From: Apus apus
Taxonomy: Eukaryota > Chordata > Aves > Apodiformes > Apodidae
Length of the DNA stretch: 64,000 nt
Assembly (NCBI RefSeq): GCF_020740795.1
Contig: NC_067312.1
Coordinates: 70,948,905-71,012,904, forward strand
Direction of reading: 5' to 3'
The notes beneath the pieces are model-generated. The model was given only the letters and a program-made list of their open reading frames with translations, searched no databases and was not told the DNA's origin. This document shows, piece after piece, positions 1 through 14,200 of this stretch (the first letter of the stretch is position 1; every line of letters begins with the position of its first letter). The position numbers and the translations under genes are program-made.

Positions 1-3000
1 GTCTATAACTTATTCACTTGAATTACTGCTAAACACTGTTAGTCTTGGCACCATTTTCATACAGTTTCCCATCTGAGAAATTAATGAGGATTTGAGTTTG
101 TCTTCTATAAAGTAAAGGTTTGTAGGCATTTGTTGTCGGTCTCCACATTGAATTAAGTGTGGCCAAAACTGGGTTTCTGCTGAGATTCTCAGAGCAGAAA
201 TAATAATCCTTGTACTAAAAAAACCAGACCTGACGTAAAATACAGCTGAACTTCTACCTATGTCTTCTAATATAGCAATTTTTTTTCTTTTTACCTATTA
301 TAAAGTGTATTATTATGAAGCATAGAGCCCAATCCTGGAAGTACTCTAGTCCAAAAAAGAAAAACCTTGTGAAATAGTGCTTAAGCTTGAAGTAGTAACT
401 TTTACTGATTTGTAAAAATGCAAGATAATGACAAAATTAATAGGAAAGTACTGCAGTTTAGTTTCTGTTTATCTGGATAAAATTCAATTATATAAAACTT
501 TGCTTGACTGTGAACTTAATTTTTTTTTTACTCCAGTAATTATTGCAAACTAAGTGCAACCCTGTGCAGATACACCTGCCAAAGTGTGCCCTGCAAAAGG
601 CATCTAGAGGAGATGCTGGTTGTCCTGTAGTTTGAGGGAGGTTACGGACAATCCTGATTTCAGTTCTGACGTTTGGTAGAGGGGCTGGGAAATAGTTTGA
701 AAGCGCGTGACTCATTGAGTGCGTTGTGGAAGCTCTTTGCTTCTTACGTAATAAATAAGTATGTGTTTGATGAGACTGAGGAAGGGCCTTTGGGCTGATA
801 TTTACAGTACTCAGAAAAAGAGGCTCTATTTTCTGTCCCTACCCACAAGAAAGCTGGGGAGGGACTTTTTACAAGGACATGTTGGTCTCCATACCTTATC
901 TGCCCTATATGACTTTTGTCACAGAAAATCTAGAAGCAAAGAAGAGCAGGTATGGGTACCACCATCTCTCATTTCTTCTTACCTCACCATACATAGAAAG
1001 AAGGACTGCTGTAAATGCCTAATCCTTAGGAACAATATTAACAAGTTGGTTGTATGTCATGGAAGTAAACTCATCCCTGCAGCTTACAGATGAGGTTGCT
1101 CTGTTCTTCTGCAAGGTGTGTGTGTCTATAGCTTTGCATGCACCCTTCTTTTAAGAATTTTGAATAGTCTAGGTTCATCCATCATCTGTCAGCAGGTGGT
1201 CGATGTCTGTCCTGCTCTCTGATTATCTTCCCTCATTTCCTAGCTTTGCTAGATGTTAACTGTAATTTCTACCTGAAGAGTTCTCCTAACATACTGTGTC
1301 TCAGCACTTCAGCCTTGTTCAGAATGGAGTCTTGTACTTCCTACATAATAAAAGATGAAAACGTTTCTTCTGGGGGAGGAAAGAAGCCACCAAATTCTGC
1401 ATTTTATATGTGACAACCTGGCAAGAATGAAGAATGATCTTGAAAGAATTCCCACCTTTATGGGAAGAAAAAAATCACAACTATTCTTTAGTCACGGTCC
1501 ATTGCTTGTTTTGCTTGAGTAGGTTTTGCTCTCACTTGTGATAGTGGTTTTAAAGCAATCAAAAGACAAATCTAATTTCCAGCCATTAGCAGTGATTGTT
1601 AATGCATGAGGGACCACTAGTTTTATCTGCTGCATTTTTTGGGGTGAAAGTCTTGGTTTTGGTCTTTTGGAATGCCTTAAATGACGAAAGGCTGTGGGTT
1701 GTTTTTTTTTTTTGTTGGTAACCTCTGTTTTTTAGGGGGAAAATAGTAATTCCAGTAATAACTGGATACGTAACAGTCTCATGGTCAGGGTCACTTGCAG
1801 TTAGATTTTTCTTTGGGAAATGAAGTCTTTCAGGGATCTCTGTGCCCATACAAATCCATTACCTGTCTGCATTAACTCACCTCTGGGTTTTTGCAGTGGT
1901 GGCGTAGTGGTTGTTCAAGGTAGCTGCATCTTCCAAATGAAGGCTCTTTGGGCATGTAATTTAGTAACATCACCATCTAATTTAAGAGCCACCTTCTTTC
2001 TCTGCTGGTGAGGGGTAGTACTTAACCAGGTTCTTCAGTTGGCTAAGTGATTTTGGAGAAATCCAAGATTGTGGGAGGATTTTATAGCTGCATACACAAA
2101 ACAAATCCATCAGGTAACTTTGTAGTTCTTCAGAGCTCTTCTCTTATCCTCATATTGCCTTGTCTGTCACTGATGATGGTGACACCAGAAAACATGGAGA
2201 TTGTTGGTTTCCCGGTATATACTTCACATAAAAGAGCAATTAATTAGTGTATATTAAAATGCTGTAACTGGTGGCAAAGGCATTTGTTCACCATTCTACT
2301 TACACTTAAATTGTTCAGGAAGGTGTCCACATTTTTATGACTTTTTACAGGCCATGATGATGTGGGTAAGTTTGATTAGAGACTCTAAATATTAGCATAG
2401 AATAAATATTTAATAGCAAATAGAAGATACTGACAATGATATTGAAAACTGAAATTTTCCTACTATGTTAAAATAAAATAATAAAAAATCCCCCTGTGTG
2501 CTAGGATGGTTTTGAGGTTCCTGCAAGTCTTGGTTTGTTGGGGTGGTTTTCCTCATCATGTTTAGTTTGGCAAGGAGATTTTTTTCATTTTAGGCCGTCT
2601 TGCAATTTTCAAGTAATTCAATTTCAGGCTGGAATCCAGGCACCAGGCATACTGACAGTTCATCTTTGGTCAGCCAAGCTCACATCTCCTCCTGCTTCCT
2701 CCATCTCATGAGGATGATATGAGCTAGGGGTTGGGTTCAGAGGTGGACTGCTGCCCAGGGGTCCAAGGCTCCTTCTTGCTGACCAGCATTACCTTGCTGA
2801 CCACCGTGACTCCATGCTGCATTTTCAGTGTAGAGGGGAAAGGGAGGATGGCATCTGGAGATTCAAGGTCTGTGTTAAGGGTGAGGGATGACTCAAAGCT
2901 CTGTACAGGAGGGACAAAAACCAGCAGCAAAATGACCTGCAGAGACTAGACCCATGGGGGCTGCAGGCAAAAAAGTGAGACACAGTCCAAATAAATGCGG

Positions 3001-6000
3001 AGAACACCCAAGAGGAAGAATAAAAAGCACAGATACAATCTCACCGTGCTGCCACACCCTCCACATAAAGCTCTGTTTTAGTTCTACCTGATGAACACTG
3101 TCCTTACATTCAGTTTTCATGTGCAGATCTACCTATTTGCCAAAGGGAAAGTGTTGAACGGGGAGGGGAGCTGCTCCCTGAAAGCTATTGTGTTTCACAC
3201 GGTAACTCACAGTCATCTCTGAAGAATGCCACACTGGAGAAACAGTGATACATTTGTTTTCAGCCTGAAATGAAATTAAGTGTAAATGTATTCCAAACAA
3301 TGAAATCAGATTTGTTTACTAATCTGGATTGCATCTCCCTTTCCCCCCCCCCCGAAACGAAACTTGCAGTACCAGTAACTGTGCCTGCGTCACCTCTTCC
3401 TCCCTTTCCTGCTTGCAGACCAGTCCTGCCTCACTCCTGCAGGAGAATTTCCCAGGAGGCTGGCCTGCAGCAAGAGGAAACAGAGGTCAAGACAGCATGA
3501 AAAGAGATGAAGAACGTGAGAATTGGGAGAAAGGCAACAGTGACTTAAGATCCAGGAGAAATGTGCCTGCTGTTCTTTAAGCCACTGCTCTTAGGCTTTC
3601 CCCAAAAAAGGGCATTAGGGCCTGCTTCTGTATTTCAAAGACAATTTGGGCTGAGCAAGGGAGGCTGGCTCAGCCGGCCCTCTGCGGGTGAGGTGGAGAG
3701 AGAGAAATGCTTGGTGTCAGCAGAGAAAAATCCATTTTTTTATCAGGTAATTTTGTCGCCTTCCCAGTTTAGCCCTTCTGTCACTTCCCTGGCCCTTCCC
3801 TTTCCTTTGGAGCCTTCCCTCCAAAGGTGACCTGCCTTAACCCATACCTTCCTGCTGCTTTTCACTCTGCAGACCTCAGTGACTACTAAAGCATTTCAAA
3901 ATACACTACTAACTCTCTCCTGCTGTCAAATTAACTTGTTACCAGGGGTTTTTTTGTTGCCTTCTTCATCAGGAGGAATAAAAATAGTACAGATACGTTA
4001 TTTTGCCTTCAGAATGATATATCTATTTATTTAAATATTTTAGCATTTTAAAAGGAACAAATCAACTTAATTTGTTTAGGGGATACTTAAAGGTTAAGAA
4101 CGATTTTGTATCAATTAAATTTAGTGATAATTGATTTATGATGGAACTGATATAATTAATTAGGTAGTTGCTGTTTATCCTTTTTTGAATACATACATTG
4201 CTTTTAAACATCTGCTCAATAGACCATCATGATAGCATGAGAATGATTTTACATGAGAGCAATAGAGGAGCAGATGCTTCCTGATGACAACTTCCCAATT
4301 TGTTTAGGAAACAGTCATTGAGTCCTGGATTCACAGTTTTAACTTGAAACATGGCAACCAGGCAAGCAAATTTGCAAACAAGAAACAAAAAACTGAGAAA
4401 TCAAATTACTTCATAGCATTTTTAATATTTGCAGTCTGGACCAAACTCCTTTTTGTTAATATTTTAATGTTGTTTTTTCGTGGATTTTTTTTTTTAGTAG
4501 AACAGGTATGTTTGTTTTGTCTTTACAAGATATGAGCAAAATTATTAATTTCTTTTGTGATGTATCTATATGTATAAATGTTTTGCAGTGGTTTTGAAAT
4601 CTTCTGAAGTTAAAATTGATTTTGATACTGTCTGTTGCAGTAAATAAACCTCAGTATTGACTCAAAAAGAACAACAGTACACAGAAAAAAGGGAAGTTGA
4701 ACAATTACTTGAAGAAAAAAAATTAAATAAGCTAGCATAGGACACAGATAAAAAAAATCAGTGGTTGTTTTTCTTGTTGTTGTTTTGTTTTTCTGTCAGT
4801 TTTATATTTATGGCTTTATCAGTAGTTGGTTAAAGAGTGAAAAATCAATCTCTTTTTTAGGCTGATATAAAACTCTCTGAGGCTCCATGGCTTTATTCAG
4901 CCATGCATAGATTTTTTTAGATGTTTCAAAGATCTTTTAAAATAACTGTACTTACTTTATTTGTGTCATCAGCATAGTTCATCTCATCAGCTAAGGAGAT
5001 ACCATCAAAACTTTCAGGCACCAAAATGTATTTTCCCTGCATAAATATTCTGTGTTGTACTTACAGAGGCTATAAAGTATAGGATTACACATCGATGCTT
5101 TATCTCTTTTTTTGTAAGAAGTCTTGAAACTGCTGTTTACCAAAAGGAGAAGGGGTTAGAGGTAGCCCTAAGAAGGATTTGACTATCTGCCTTTATATGC
5201 AGATCACAAGTACAGTGTGCTCACTTGTCACTAAAAACTGCAGAAAAAGAGATCCCAGTATCAGAAGCATATTTTGAATAGGTGTAGAAACTTCGCAGTA
5301 GACCAAAGTCCATCTTGCTACCGAGCAGAAAAATGTCAGTTTCAAAGCTTCTTTGAGCTTTACATTCAGCTGAATGTTTAATTTCAGAAACTGCCTAAAC
5401 TATCACTCAAAAAAATCCAGGATAATGAAAAAGAAAAAAAGTGTCCAAAAATATTCCCTCTGCTCTTCAAAAGAGTAAAGCAGTAAAGCTGCCTTCTTCA
5501 CTTCTCTGCTGCCTCTTCTGCCATCAAACTATGTAAATCTTCTGGAAAGGCCACTTCTGGGTAAAATCACCCTTCTCTGGAAGTAATAGGATGTTTTGGG
5601 AAGTCAAGCACAGTCTGATGTCTGTCTGTTAATGGCAAAAATTCTTAAGGTTTCTTAGGGACTGTCTCAATGAATAATGAAATTAGAAAGTCTCTCCTTT
5701 GCTTTCCTTTTCCTAGTCCAGCAAATGAAGACAGAATTTGCTTACCAGATGGAATCAGTGTTAAATGAGCAAGTTGAATTCCTAATGCTGAAGTTTTTCC
5801 TAGCTTAGTTTATTAATTTCTGAGATAGTATGTAGCATTTTTATAAAGAATGTTTTCCCTCAGGGTGTACAGATTTGACTATTTCATTTTTGAATGAGTA
5901 TTAACTTACTTATTTTCCTAAGTATTTGGAAGTAATAAGTAATGTAGCTCCTTTATCAGTCAGTCTAAAATCTTCACAAATTAGATACCAGTATTTATGT

Positions 6001-8083
6001 AAAGGGTCTACAGCCATTTTACCCTTACATAAAGAAGGAAGTAGAAGTAGGGGTAGACATAGAACTTTTTTCTAGAACAATAGTATTTAATACATGAACA
6101 GGTACTCTTGCCATGAAAAGGTCATCTTACCATTTCCAAGAGAAGTATTTTTTAGATAAGTTAGTGACTAAGCAGTTGGCAAGGCCATAATATCTGATGA
6201 AATGTTACTGTTTGTAAAGCAGTATGATTTTTATTCCAACAGTTTGATTCAAAAGTGTTTTGTAAATTTTAATGCAGGTTCAGTTCTGAATATGGACTCT
6301 TTCTCACCCCTATACACTTGAAAGCCAATGTCTAGTTGTTGTGGGTTTTTTTGTTTTCGTTTTTTCTTTACCACATGCTGCTGTTCTTTCTTTTGCTATT
6401 CTCACCAAGGCATTGAAAATAGATCTGTTTTAAACAGAGTTCAGCCTACTATAATTTGTGTTTTACTTAAGTGGTTTTTTTGAAAGTATTTTTTAAAAAT
6501 GCTATTGCCTCTCTATTCCACATCTGATCAGAGGGTGTGACGTGTGGGGACGAAAAGAACTGGGCATAGCATAGCTAACTCCCTGGCCTGTGAAGTCAGG
6601 TACAGTAATCACCACTGTCCTTCTGACATGTTGTCTTTAGTATTCCTTCATATACAGCTTTTAAAACTATGTTATCACTGAGACCACTTTCTTTAACACT
6701 TCCTTTCAGTGCTTTAGATACCTCTTTCATCATAAGCTAAAATAAACCACTCCTGCAGCTATCCCAGATTTCCCAGAAACCATGTTTTTGTAAGCATCTA
6801 TTTAATGTCCAAAAATGTATTTTGGACATTTGGAGTGTAGCTTCCCAAGGTCAGGGCTCTCCATTCCTGATCTTTTATCCATGTGCCTCAGCAGCATCTT
6901 GTTGTCTATTGCACTAAATTTAGGGAAAATAACTTTTATGTGGGCTATAAAAAAAATTGAAAGTATTTTGTGTGTCATTACTGTTATAGTTTATCAGTTC
7001 TTATATCTCTTTATAGATTGATTCATGGCTGAGTTGAGTTAAGGATATGAGATAAAAATGCAAAATAGCTTTAAATTTCTTGTGTGTTAAACCAGCATTG
7101 TGTTCCAAGGATGCTGGTTCTTCTTTCTGTTCATTTTTATTTTGCTTGGACAGAGACAGTGAGCCAATATTCACAGTTGCTTGGCAATAGTCAAGCTGTG
7201 AAATGCACACCCAACCTGTGGGGCATTATGGTTGCTTAGATAATGCATGTAAATTTGGGGGGTTGAAAACCAAACAAGTCCACACCCATAATGTCTTGGA
7301 AAGTTTGTTCTAACGTTTAATCTTAATGGCAATATTAATTTAATGTTTCCATTTTCAGAGATGTTGAGTATTGACAATTTTTTGAAAAGTCAAAACAACT
7401 GGGTAGTTAGTACCATTTGTGTATTCATTTGGAATGTTAGGAGATTTATGCGGCAGCTGAGATATATCTCAATGCAATAAGTGCTGTCTCTTCTGATTTG
7501 TTTCAAATTTACAATAATTTTTACTTAGTTTACACGTGAAATACATGTTAACAGGAAAAAAAGGCTCAGTTTTGGAAGTATTAGCAAAACCAACCTCTGG
7601 CAAAAAGCCTTTAAAGAAAGTAGAGCAGAGAATTTTTGATGGATACATTTGATTTGTCTTTTGGCAAGCAAAACCAGATTATTTAAGGATACACTTTTAA
7701 AACTGTCTATACTAAATGTATAGAGAGATACAGCAGCGTTCACCTTATTGTGCCATAAAGATTTTAGAGAGCTGTTGTCTATTGCTTACAAAAGCAGCCT
7801 GCTCTTAGGAAGACCTAAATTCTGCAAATGCTTACACATAGTTCACAGTTAGTGGAAGTAAGTCTGCAAGATGTCTTTGTAGGTTTTGGACTTTTGTGAT
7901 TTTCTTGCTAGTATTGATCAAAAAATTCCTTGGGGAATTCAAATAAGTAATGCTGTGAAAACAGTCATTGCCATTATTTCTGTTCTACATATTTATTGAA
8001 TTTATTACAATAGTAGTAATTACTTTTCCCTTGGTACAAATACAAGAGTTGATGTATTACTGTGTTCTTGTTTGTTGTTTTAG
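1..8083 (+). other. Probable ATG10 intron, left part
   Basis: AT-rich unique-looking sequence with no recognisable exon, RNA gene or intact transposon. It ends in the pyrimidine-rich acceptor TTTGTTGTTTTAG at 8071-8083. Poly-C and poly-T runs occur (for example ten Cs near 3345-3354). The open frames around 3270-3830 are short, overlap on several frames and resemble no family I know. Intron status follows from the downstream exon starting mid-protein. Confidence 0.6.
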
Positions 8084-8210
8084 GAGTCTTTGGATGATTC
8101 TGAAGTAGCTGGAGCTTGTGCAGCAGAAGAAGTGATTCGCTATGAATATCACGTCTTGTACTCCAGCAGCTACCAAGTACCTGTGCTTTATTTTAGGGCG
8201 TGCTTTTTAG
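8084..8210 (+). CDS. ATG10: ATG10 exon encoding the start of the E2-like core
   Basis: 127 nt, 42 codons plus one base. It starts in phase 0 after a TTTTAG acceptor and ends TTA-G before a GTAAGA donor. It encodes residues [11 protein letters not shown] through [11 protein letters not shown]. The [18 protein letters not shown] stretch forms the central beta-sheet of the ATG10 fold in known structures of the family. Translation past the donor runs on to 8284 but loses all similarity, which supports the donor at 8211. Confidence 0.93.
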
Positions 8211-11200
8211 GTAAGACCAATCTTCTGTTAGACAAAGGAAAGAATAAAATGCAATACATGTCAAAACCACAGCTTTTGTATTAAATTAAGGAACAGAGTA
8301 ATGATTGTATGCAATAAGAAAGTAAGAGATGTGTCTGTTCACCAGTAAATTCTGTAATACTCCCGACACAAGGCTTCAGGACCTTGGAGTAGATGATATC
8401 ATCTCAGCCTGAAGGAGACTGATCTTTGGCTTCTGGCATCTTGCCTGTGGTTGACTAAAACTGCTGGTCATTTTTCTTTCCTTTAAATGAATACGAAAAC
8501 TTAAAGATGCAGGTTTGAAATTGGCTGCAAAATAAGTGGACATAATTAAAGTGCTTCAGCAGACTTGTATCACTTTCTTAACCCACAAGGCTGGGGTCTA
8601 AATGTAGCCTTTGAAGTGTACATTGTTTTCTATCTAAATTTTCTGCTTAAACCAACATAAAGCAAATAAGATACTACCTTTTTCTATCTATTAAAGCTGG
8701 TTCTTGAGACACCATCTGATCCTCTTTTCTCCCTGCTACATACATCTTGTTACCCATTACTCAACTGCTGTAGCCACTGTGATTTCACTCACCATCCTGT
8801 CAGGAAGGAAGGAGGAACACACAGCCTCCCTCCAAGGCCGCTGCTAGTGTCACTTATTTAATCAGCAAACATAGAGTGATCACACTGCAGCACTGGCTGT
8901 GCTGTGTTCTTCTTTGCCCGAAGACTCTGTACCTTGGGTGGAAGGATTGAAATATTTTTAAAGTCATTTCATTCTGTCTGCTGCCTGGTAGCATCAGCAT
9001 CTTTTGTGTTTTGAATAATCTCCTAACTTTATCTAGATAAAGATGTCTGAATGTTGCCAGTGATATCTTTTCCTTTTTAATTAAAAAGTAGCTTAAGCTG
9101 CTTTGAATGTGTTTGGTAGATTTAATCACTCTCTGCCTTATATTGTTTAATGGTTTCTAATTTTGCAGTGTTAGCATTTTAAAAGGCACTTTAGATTTAA
9201 AATTGAAGAACAAATTCTCATAGACTCCCTGGTGAAAAGATTTTAGTCTGAGGTGCAGTTTCAGGAATGGATAATTTGGGGTAAATTTTCAAACAGGGAT
9301 GTGGGGAATTGGGGACATTGCTCTGCCTTTAGTACCAACAGAACTCATTTGCACACATCCTGCTGCAAATTTATTTCTAGAATTATTACAAGCATTTACA
9401 TGGGTGCAGTGTTTTGCCTTTAAACTTACTGTGCAGACAGGAAGATAAAGTTTGGCTGTAAGAGACAGATTAACCTATTTGTGGTCCTGAAAAATGTCAT
9501 CTTCTTGGTTTTAGCTGCATTAATAGTGCACTGTCTCTACAGAAGAGGTTGGGAGACACTGCAGATAGAGGAAATAGGACACTATTTCTACTGTACTGTA
9601 CTTTCATATAATTAGTATTCACCATAAGCAGTTAATCACCAGAGAAGAGCTCCCAGAGACAAAACAAGTTGTTTAGCTTGTCAGCATCAGGGAATCGGAG
9701 GTGTTGAAACATGACTCCTTATAGCTGGAAGTGGATATTACAGAAGCTAGTGGATGAGCTAATGCACAACCATAGTATTACGTGCCAACAGCTCCCCTTG
9801 CAGTACAAAAGTGTAGTTGTTCCTACATGTACAATTATGTTTTAAAACACTTCTTTGGAACCTTTCACAATGGAAAACAAAGACTTCTAGATAATTCCTA
9901 AAGTGACCCAGCTTCTCTTCAGTATCTAACATTCTTTGTTAACATATAACATTCTCTGACTCTGGAAGAGAGAAAGATACAAAATTCAGGCAATTGTTAT
10001 ACTTCCTATAGTGTTTTCAGCTAGTATTCTCTGATTTTAATTACTTTTGAAAATGAAAAATTCTGTCATCCCTGCAAGTTATTTGCCAGCCTGTGCTTCA
10101 CTGTCTGAAGATCCCAACATGGGGTTTTCAGGAATGTGCAGATGACAGTCACTCACAGTCACTTGAGATATCTGAGCAAAGTATCTCTTGTCTTTTCCGG
10201 AACCTGGTATGAGGAAAAGTCTAGGTAGTGCCCTGAGATTTTTTTCCTTTGAGGAAAGTCTTCATGTGATAGGTTCCTCACCTTGTTTCTCAGACAACTA
10301 GTAATATTAGCTTCATTCCTTATCTGAAATAATCAGGGAAGAATGTTCTCAGACCTACATCAATTTCCCAGTCTAAATTCCTACCATTATTTGTAGCTTA
10401 AGTCACAGAATTGGTTCCTCACAAGTCTCTTGTGAGCTATTCATGGTTTCCCTTCAGTCCTGTCCATACTGATCCTCATGGTAATTAGAGCTTGTTGGAG
10501 GAGGTGAGGGTGAGCTATAATCCTTCCAGTGTTTCTACAGCCCTGCCCCATCTTGCCTTCCCCAGCAGCAGGGCATGGAGTTTGAATTTAAAACTCTGCT
10601 TCTCTCCGGCAGCATGTTAAGTGGCCATTACACCTTGAGGCCTGCATAGGAAATAATAACTTTTCTGTTCAACCTGACTAAGTAGTTTTGCTTGTTTTGC
10701 AATATTCATTTCCTCACTTTGTGTGTTAAGATTAACAACTGGTGTCAGCCTGTCCAAATCTGCACTCTTCCAAATAGACTCTTTAAAAACTTTTCTAGAA
10801 CATCCTGTGTTTGTCCCATCGCATGTGAGCCCAGTTTTCATTGACTTGGTCTCTTGCAGTCTCTCCACGGCAAAATGCTTCCAGTAGAGTTTCAGGGGAG
10901 GTTTCCCTGTCATCTTCAGTGTGACTGGCATCTTCAGCAGCTTGTGTCAGTGTCAGGACATCCAGTTTTTACTCCTCTCTGCTAGCAATTATGCTCAAAC
11001 ATTACAAATTAATCCTTCCTGCAGAAGGGCAAAAGTTGTATCCTCATCCTTGCTGCTGTCTCAATTGGATGTAGTAACTTATTTGCTGGAATTCATCCAT
11101 AGACCTCTTTTTTGGTGAGATGAAGTTGATATGAAGGTAAGTAAGTAATTTTGGGAGACATCTGAACTTTTTGGTGGTCTCTGGGGATAGATTTACAGAG

Positions 11201-14200
11201 GAGATTTTGTTCTGTGCATGGACAAATACTTCAGCTGAAAATAATCATTAAGTGTGATGACTCTGTCAGGAAAGATGGTGGGGAACGTTATAGAATAGAA
11301 GAAGATATTTTTAGGCTCTATATTTATACTTAAGAAACATTTCTCACTACCACATTATACTTCCCACATAACATACAATCCCAAATTCAGACCTACTGGA
11401 AGTCCCAGGCAGTATCAGGAGCTCAAGACACTCGTCCTCTATACCTCAGTCTCACAGAAGTAGGTGTAGTTTCTCCAAAATCAGTCTTAAGTATGCCATA
11501 CCTTTCAGAAATGGGAGCCCTTCTTTCTTTCTCTGGCTTCCAAGATTACCAAATAGGTAGTTGAAGAAATGCACAAACCCCTGCTGCTATCTGATGTCAG
11601 CAATTAGCCCTCTTAAGAGACAGATGGTATAGGCAATTAGCCTTCCCCTTCAATGCTGGCATCAGCCAGATGGGCTGGGCTAGGTCCAGTAAGCTTTCTT
11701 TAATCAGCCGAGTATTTTCCTCTATTCTTAGTCTATTTTCCTCTATTCCTAGTCTTTAAGATGTCGAGGAACTTTGATATTTTCCTGAACTACCAACATC
11801 TGAAGGCATACATTCAAAAACCTCTTGTGCCAACTGTGAGGTAGCAGCAACACAATCATAGGTGAACACAGGATTCACCCTGCATGTTGAGAAAATAAGG
11901 GCTTCTCTGACACTTCTCTGCTTATTTTTCCTACAAAAATAGAGGAATAATCATGACTGCTGGCTAAGCATTGAAAAGAAATAGCACAACTAATGGCAGT
12001 CAGTAAGCTCAGCAGCCTAACTCCCCTTGAAAGGGGGGAAGGAATGGGATTTTCACGTTGACCTGCTCAAAATAAGCCTAGTTCCCTGACAGGTAGATAA
12101 ATCCCTGCCAATAAAAAATATGCTAATTAGTGGTTAGAGGGAGGGAGCTTGTAAGATAATGTTACTTCCTCCAACCCTGAAGGCATGACTTTCTTGTATT
12201 CAGAACAATACTGGGCCTGACCAAGGCACTTTCCATCATATAGATGTACTCCCTGAACTCAAAAGCATGTAACCACTATGTCCTTTCTTAGAAAAATAGC
12301 TCCTCTCTTAAGACTATGTCCCATATGAGTTGGTTTTAGCATGGCTTTGGACACAAATAAAGAGTGAATTCTTTGTATAGTTAGATACTCTCCTAAGCTG
12401 TAAGAGTGATTTTTCTTTTGTGGCAATGGTTTCTTAAGAGTACAAAAACCTAATATTTCTTTGGAAAGGAACCTAGAATGAAGCCTCAAAACAATTTGTG
12501 GACCATTTCAAATAACCTTTACTTAGAAATCCAAGAGATTATTTAAGACACTTCAGGAAAACAGAATACAGCAACTTGGGAAGACTGAAAATTTTCTCAG
12601 AAAATGTACATGAAATTTGTATGCCTGAAGAATTTCTGCTCTTTGCAGAAATTAAAATGCCAAGTCAGCTGGGAGCTGCAACTCGTAGGTTGGTTTCAGT
12701 GTCACAACTTGCTGCTGTGAGGGAACACTCAGCCATTTGCTTTTTAACTGTTATTTGTGGTGACATAAACTAGTTCATTTAGAATGGACCATCAAAAAGC
12801 TTTTATCAGAAAACTTGTTATATCCTAGACAGTTTAAATAAGACAAATTTGAATTTGTTATAGAAAGTCTGTAGTAGTTCTTCCCTGACTGTTAAGGCAG
12901 ATGAATTAGTTGATTCAAGCCCATAATTAGTTAATGGCAGAGACAGAACCCAAACTTAGGAGTCCTTGACACCCATCCTTTATCTCTTTTCTCTCAACAG
13001 AAATCTTAGTTGGTTACTTCCCAGGCTATGTCTGCATTTTGCAATGCCTGGGTTAGTTCTGATGAGCTGATGACGTTGTGTGCCAGACGGGTGGCATTAC
13101 AGGCATGGAGCTACAGTGAATCTGGCCTGACTTACAAGCAGCTATTTCCTTTCACTATCTGTAATTATTTAATGAGCTGAATTATAAAAAATGTATATAT
13201 AGCCACAAACTTCCACTTCTGTCTGCACACCCACTCCCAGCTAGACTGGGGATAAGACTTGGTACAAGCTGCAAGCACCTCAGCAGCTGTGTCATTGTGA
13301 ATAATGAGTAAATATGCTGCTGGGTGAATCTGGAGCCTTTACCTCCCTCTGCTGCCACTTCTGTTGGCTTGATGCTGCTGTTGCTTTCTTTTTTCTGGCT
13401 GAACTTTTTGAGTTCAGCTCCATCACAGGAAGGAATGAGACAAGAAGCACAGAGGCTCAGCAGGTGCCACAGTGGCCCCTTGTTGCTAGCAGCAACAATT
13501 ACAGCCTGCTTTGTCAGACCAGCTGGATATTTGAGGTCTTGGTGGGTTGCAAGAATGTGTAACAGGGCTGCTAAACATATTAATGCTGGCAGCCTTGGAG
13601 AAAAGAGGTCTGAACGTGCCCGAAGAATACAGATGTGTGCTTTGTGCAAATCTGGGAACCTGTGCATGAAATTAATTCAGTTTTATCACCCTGAACAGAT
13701 GACCACCCAAACTGAGGAGTTTTGAAATACAGAACACACCTCCAGCCAGATTACCTGAAATGGGTCCTTCTAACAGTAATTTTAAGATCTTGAGGTAGTT
13801 GTATTTGATTTGATTTGATTTGATTTGATTTGATTGAAAAACTCCTTCAATAGACTTTCAGGTTTTCATTGCACAAAATTGGATGGGGTACCTGCCTGTC
13901 CACCCCCTCTGCTTTTGCAAGGGACTTGCAGTTCCCAGCCATGTAGCTGAACCAGATATTAATTTTGAGTATTGATAACTTAACTCTTTTCTGCTGCATC
14001 TGGGCTCCCAGCTTCTGAGCTGGTCAGTTAAAGAAGAACAACTCAACTAGTGCAAGAATTTACAGAAACTGGAACAAGAATTTACAGGAATACAATGTTT
14101 GGAAGCAGGTATGAAGGCTTACTCAGTTTAAAAAGCACAATTCAAACTCATTTAAAGCTTACTGAGATATCTTGAGACAGTGCAAAGAATTCAAAATGCT

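Noticed and set aside
13-8083. Search for the upstream ATG10 exons (N-terminal ~75 residues)
   Set aside because: No in-frame segment with vertebrate ATG10 N-terminal character and splice sites could be recognised, so these exons are taken to lie left of the window.
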